DNA of 64,000 nucleotides from Neorhizobium alkalisoli (lineage in GTDB: Bacteria; Pseudomonadota; Alphaproteobacteria; Rhizobiales; Rhizobiaceae): positions 496,001 to 560,000 of the forward strand of contig NZ_VIWP01000001.1 of assembly GCF_007829835.1 (NCBI RefSeq), in the 5' to 3' direction. The position numbers and the translations under genes were made by a program. Below are positions 60,978-64,000 of the stretch, one piece after another (within the stretch, counting starts at the first letter, position 1; each line of letters begins with the position of its first letter). The notes under the pieces are model-generated. The model ran no database searches. It had not been told where the DNA came from and saw only the letters and a list, made by a program, of their open reading frames with translations.

Positions 60978-62951
60978 ATGGATGCTGGCATCCGCGGCTT
61001 CATCGAAAGCGCCACACTTCTTTTCATCGCATCCAAAAGCCTCGAGGGAACGCTCGACGTATCCCCGCGTGGCGGCCAGCCATCCGTGCTCTGGCCGGAC
61101 GATCAGGGGCGATTGCTTCTGCCGGATTACATGGGCAACCGCCGGCTGGACACGATCGGCAATCTTCTCGGCAATCCCGACGTCGTGCTGGCAATTCTGA
61201 GCCGCGGCAATGACCGCTATCTCAAGGTCCATGCGCATGCCGCAGTCTCCACCAGCGAGGAAGACATCGCGATCTTCCCCGCCGACCAGAACCGGCCGAT
61301 GAGCGCCATCGTGCTGACGCCGAAATCGCTGGAATTCATCGACAGCAAGGCTTTTGGGCGGGCCGGGTTCTGGCTCGATCCGAGTGAGCGCAAGCCGCCG
61401 CTCGACATGATGGGCTATTATTATTCTGACAAGGCCATGCACAAGGATCTCGGCCGCCCGTCGATACCCAAGCCCGATATCGAGGAGACCCGCCTCGTTC
61501 AGGCCGGCATCCGCGAGATTTACGGCACGCCGAGCGAAGTCGTGCGCACCAAGGTCTATGATGCGATCGGCCAGGGCGGCCTTTCCTTCATCGACGAGGC
61601 ATCCTTCATCGTTCTGGCATCGGAAACCGCCAATGGCGGTATCGACCTCGATCTCGTCGGCGACGGCCCCCTGATGCTCGATCCGGCAGCCAATCGGCAA
61701 TCCTTCAAGCTGCCGCTGCCAAAGGAGGCGGCGCATGTCAAAAGCACCGGCGAATGTGCGCTGGTCGCAACCGTGCCTGGTCGCTTGGAAGCGCTGAGAA
61801 TGAACGGCCCCTACCGCTCCGGCCGTTCGGCAGAAAATGATCGCCGCGCGATCGAAATCGCCCCGGAGGAGATCTTCTTCCACTGTTCGGCGGCGCTGAC
61901 CCGGTCTCGCATCTGGGCGGAACCGCTTTCGGCGCCCTGGACCGGCCTGCGCCGTTTCACCATCAGCGAAATCCGCGACGAAAACCCGGAGGTCAAATCC
62001 TTCGTCCTCAGCCCGCGCGATTCCGCACCGATCGGCGAGATCCTGCCCGGCCAATATGTGACCGTGGCCGTGCCGAGCGACGGCAGCCAACCGCCCCGCC
62101 GCCGCAACTATTCGGTCTCCGGCCGTCCGAACGACCGGGCGATCCGCATCTCTGTTCGAAAAGTCAGCGATGAAGGCCTGTCCGGCCTCCTGCACACGCT
62201 TGCAGCCGGCGACGAGATCCATGTCGGCGTGCCGGCCGGGCGCTTCGTCTTCAAAAGCCATCCGTCGCGACCGGTCGTGCTCGTCAGCGCCGGAGTCGGC
62301 ATCACGCCGCTTCTGCCGATGCTGGAGACGGTGGTCGCCGAATGCGCCGAACGCGATGTCTGGTTCGTGCATTCCGCGCGGGATGCGGGTTACCACCTGT
62401 TTTCCGAGGAAACGCGGCTTCTCGCGGAACGCGCCGGTGGTCGTGTGCGGCTGTTTTCCGCCTATTCCCGCGCGGATGAAAACGAGGCATGCCACCATCG
62501 CGGCCGGGTCGATGCCGCCCTGCTCGACAGTCTCGTTCCCGCCGCCGACGCGGATTTCTACATTTGCGGCCCGGAGACATTCATGGCCTCGCTGCGACAA
62601 GGGCTGATCGCGCTCGGTGCCGAGGCCCACAACGTCCATTTCGAAGCCTTTGGCGGCTCCAGCGAGGGTTTTGCCGAAAAGCTCGCCGGCATGCCGGATC
62701 GCAAGATCACCTTTGCCCAGTCCGGCAAGGAACTGACCTGGAAACCGGCCTGCGGATCATTGCTCGATTTCGCGCTCAGCAACGACATCAAGGTGCAATA
62801 TTCCTGCCGCAATGGCGATTGCCAGTCCTGCGTCCAGAAGCTGGTTGCCGGCAGCGCCGATTATCCTGTCGGCGAAACCCCGGTTCTCGCCGAAGACCAG
62901 GTGCTTCTCTGCCAGGCCGTACCGAAGACCGACATGGTCATCGGCTGCTGA
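60978..62951 (+). CDS. triple fusion: PNPOx-like split barrel, FNR-type flavoreductase, 2Fe-2S ferredoxin
   Basis: 657 residues. Residues 1 to about 320 form a pyridoxamine-phosphate-oxidase-like (flavin-binding split-barrel) part; the segments FIESATLLFIASKS (8-21) and FIDEASFIVLASET (204-217) suggest two tandem half-barrels. Residues about 322-560 form a ferredoxin reductase: FAD motif RRRNYSVSG, NAD motif LVSAGVGITPLLPML, FYICGPETFM. Residues about 575-657 form a plant-type 2Fe-2S domain with Cys610, Cys615, Cys618 and Cys645. Electrons probably go from NAD(P)H via FAD to the iron-sulphur cluster and a partner. ATG 60978 follows GGAGACGG. Substrate is unknown. Confidence 0.9.
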   Translation: MDAGIRGFIESATLLFIASKSLEGTLDVSPRGGQPSVLWPDDQGRLLLPDYMGNRRLDTIGNLLGNPDVVLAILSRGNDRYLKVHAHAAVSTSEEDIAIFPADQNRPMSAIVLTPKSLEFIDSKAFGRAGFWLDPSERKPPLDMMGYYYSDKAMHKDLGRPSIPKPDIEETRLVQAGIREIYGTPSEVVRTKVYDAIGQGGLSFIDEASFIVLASETANGGIDLDLVGDGPLMLDPAANRQSFKLPLPKEAAHVKSTGECALVATVPGRLEALRMNGPYRSGRSAENDRRAIEIAPEEIFFHCSAALTRSRIWAEPLSAPWTGLRRFTISEIRDENPEVKSFVLSPRDSAPIGEILPGQYVTVAVPSDGSQPPRRRNYSVSGRPNDRAIRISVRKVSDEGLSGLLHTLAAGDEIHVGVPAGRFVFKSHPSRPVVLVSAGVGITPLLPMLETVVAECAERDVWFVHSARDAGYHLFSEETRLLAERAGGRVRLFSAYSRADENEACHHRGRVDAALLDSLVPAADADFYICGPETFMASLRQGLIALGAEAHNVHFEAFGGSSEGFAEKLAGMPDRKITFAQSGKELTWKPACGSLLDFALSNDIKVQYSCRNGDCQSCVQKLVAGSADYPVGETPVLAEDQVLLCQAVPKTDMVIGC

Positions 62952-63782
62952 TCAGTGCCTTGACGTGACGCTCGTCGGATTGATGCCCATTACCCGGCGG
63001 AAGATCGCTGCAAAGGCGCTCGGGCTGTCGTAACCCACTTCCCAGGAGACGAGCTGCACCGGAGTGCCAAGCTCGAGCCTTGGAATGGCCGCAGCGATAC
63101 GACAGGCCTGCCGCCAGGCATTGAAGCTCATGCCGGTCTCTTCGCGAAAGAGCCGCTCCAGCGTGCGCGCGCTGGCACCGGCCGCCTTGCCCCACTCTTC
63201 CAAAGTTCGCCGGTCGGCGGGCTGCTCGATCAGTGCATCGCAGATCAGCTTCAGGCGACGATCACGTGGTAGTGGTACGCGAGGCGAGACGATATTCGGC
63301 AGAGGCTCCGCCCGGGCGATCTCGTCGAGCGTCAGCGCGGCAAGATGCGGATAGAGACCGCAATCACCCTGGCCGTCGTAGATTTCGAGAAGCCGTGACA
63401 GGATACCGGTCAGGAGAGGCGACAGGTCGAAGACAACGGCCTGCGCAGCAAGACTCCTCGCTATGTCGGACCTGACATAGAAGGAGCGGAAGACCGAATC
63501 CGAGAGCGCCGAGACGCTGTGGCCAACGCCGCCCGGCAACCAGGCTGCATGGCCTGGCTGTACCGTCCAGCGTCGCTCTCCGGCCATGACATCCACCACG
63601 GATGTGGTGGCACAGACCAGCTGGGCACGGTCATGGCTATGCACCTTGCCCTGCCGGCTGACCGGAAAATGTGCTGCATGGGCGAAGACGGGATCGTCCG
63701 AAGAATGCAGTTCGTTGAGGCTGCGTAGCTTTGCGCGATCCGTGATTGATGACGATAGTGCAGGCTGTTCCGTTATATCCAT
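62952..63782 (-). CDS. AraC-family transcriptional regulator with cupin sensor
   Basis: 276 residues. An N-terminal cupin-like domain (HSHDRAQLVCATTSVVDVMAGERRWTVQPGHAAWLPGGVGHSV) is followed by two helix-turn-helix motifs in the C-terminal 100 residues (LEEWGKAAGASARTLERLFREETGMSFNAWRQACRIAAAI and PVQLVSWEVGYDSPSAFAAIFRRVMGINPTSV). ATG 63782 is preferred over 63806 because GGGGGA precedes it. Its stop abuts that of the fusion gene on the other strand. Probably regulates the fusion gene via the direct repeat at 60870. Confidence 0.9.
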   Translation of the reverse strand: MDITEQPALSSSITDRAKLRSLNELHSSDDPVFAHAAHFPVSRQGKVHSHDRAQLVCATTSVVDVMAGERRWTVQPGHAAWLPGGVGHSVSALSDSVFRSFYVRSDIARSLAAQAVVFDLSPLLTGILSRLLEIYDGQGDCGLYPHLAALTLDEIARAEPLPNIVSPRVPLPRDRRLKLICDALIEQPADRRTLEEWGKAAGASARTLERLFREETGMSFNAWRQACRIAAAIPRLELGTPVQLVSWEVGYDSPSAFAAIFRRVMGINPTSVTSRH

Positions 63783-63878
63783 TGGCTTTTCCCCCGCCAA
63801 TTTCATGGGAAAAGCCAGAATACAGACCTCGCGATCGTTCGCAATGGCACAATCTCGCCACCTGCGCCGCGATCCTCA

Positions 63879-64000
63879 CTATAGTTGGGCGACGACCTCG
63901 ATCGCGAGGGACGGGTCGTTGAGCATGACGGCATCCGGGCCGAGCGCGCAAAGATTGGCCAGAACATCCCGTTCAATCAGGCCAACACTGCCATCCGTCG
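63879..64000 (-). CDS. C-terminal fragment of an unidentified protein (5' end outside the window)
   Basis: On the minus strand an open frame enters from the right edge and ends at a TAG at 63879-63881. The visible 40 or so residues end DPSLAIEVVAQL. Segments such as GLIERDVLANLCALGPDAVMLND are seen. The reading is consistent with the end of a TIM-barrel enzyme, perhaps a glycerophosphodiester phosphodiesterase, but the fragment is too short to assign. Confidence 0.55.
   Translation of the reverse strand, partial: TDGSVGLIERDVLANLCALGPDAVMLNDPSLAIEVVAQL

Noticed and set aside
60747..62639. 630-codon minus-strand frame opposite the flavoprotein fusion
   Set aside because: It lies against a clear three-domain gene and would cut into the binding-protein start; no recognisable motifs. 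A GC-rich shadow frame.
1..64000. Search for CRISPR arrays, insertion sequences, tRNA and rRNA
   Set aside because: No array of evenly spaced repeats, no transposase-like reading frame and no tRNA-like fold was recognised by eye; a tool run could still find a divergent tRNA.

Overview
The window is GC-rich and almost fully coding, with short gaps and many ATGA or GTGA start/stop overlaps. The repertoire is typical of a soil or plant-associated alphaproteobacterium: many GntR/FCD regulators, binding-protein transporters of the LIV, Dpp and TRAP types, sugar-acid and amino-acid-derivative catabolism, and a Rhizobium-type exopolysaccharide module. Rhizobiaceae (Rhizobium/Agrobacterium-like) is the best guess; no marker gene here proves it. 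I saw no rRNA, tRNA, CRISPR array or insertion sequence.

Layout. 1-3178: end of a polysaccharide cluster (a BY-kinase-like protein cut by the window edge, an O-antigen-ligase-like membrane protein, an acyltransferase). 3374-7746: an RND efflux pair (adaptor and inner-membrane pump). 7792-11069 (minus): a probable hydroxyproline-type module (FAD oxidoreductase, HypD-like deaminase, GntR). 11177-19741: a sugar-acid island, with denD-like and 3-hydroxyisobutyrate-dehydrogenase-like genes facing an FAD-linked hydroxyacid dehydrogenase, a GntR, a 2-keto-3-deoxy-pentonate-dehydratase-like FAH protein and a TRAP transporter. 19769-21545: ChaC-like and chloroperoxidase-like genes. 21995-30465: a divergent LIV-type transporter island with two related aldo/keto reductases (one fused to RidA), a TIGR04076-type protein and a GntR. 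30578-47598: a large island with a Dpp transporter, three metal-site-less M24 proteins, a DHDPS-family lyase, an SDR without its YxxxK motif, an M20 hydrolase, a D-2-hydroxyacid dehydrogenase, 5-oxoprolinase PxpABC, a glutamine amidotransferase and a GntR. 47659-54000: a two-component system, a malate:quinone oxidoreductase with a Tat-like leader, and Prc protease. 54270-60766: a second Dpp operon ending in an amidase. 60978-63782: a flavin split-barrel/FNR/ferredoxin fusion and an AraC regulator. 63879-64000: the 3' end of an unidentified gene.

The unifying theme is modular catabolism: transporter, enzymes and a local regulator, with candidate operators visible in the promoters. Four GntR islands each carry their own palindrome: TTGTCGACAA (hyp-like), TTGTCnGAYAW (TRAP), GTTTGATCAAAC (LIV/AKR) and TTGGTATACC(A/C) (Pxp/M24). 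The AraC regulator has a 21-bp-spaced direct repeat upstream of the flavoprotein fusion. The best candidate for an undescribed system is 30578-47598, where the same palindrome occurs in both divergent promoters and ties about fifteen genes into one regulon, apparently for uptake and degradation of a cyclic amide, N-acylated or pyroglutamyl-type compound. The AKR-RidA/LIV island is the second.
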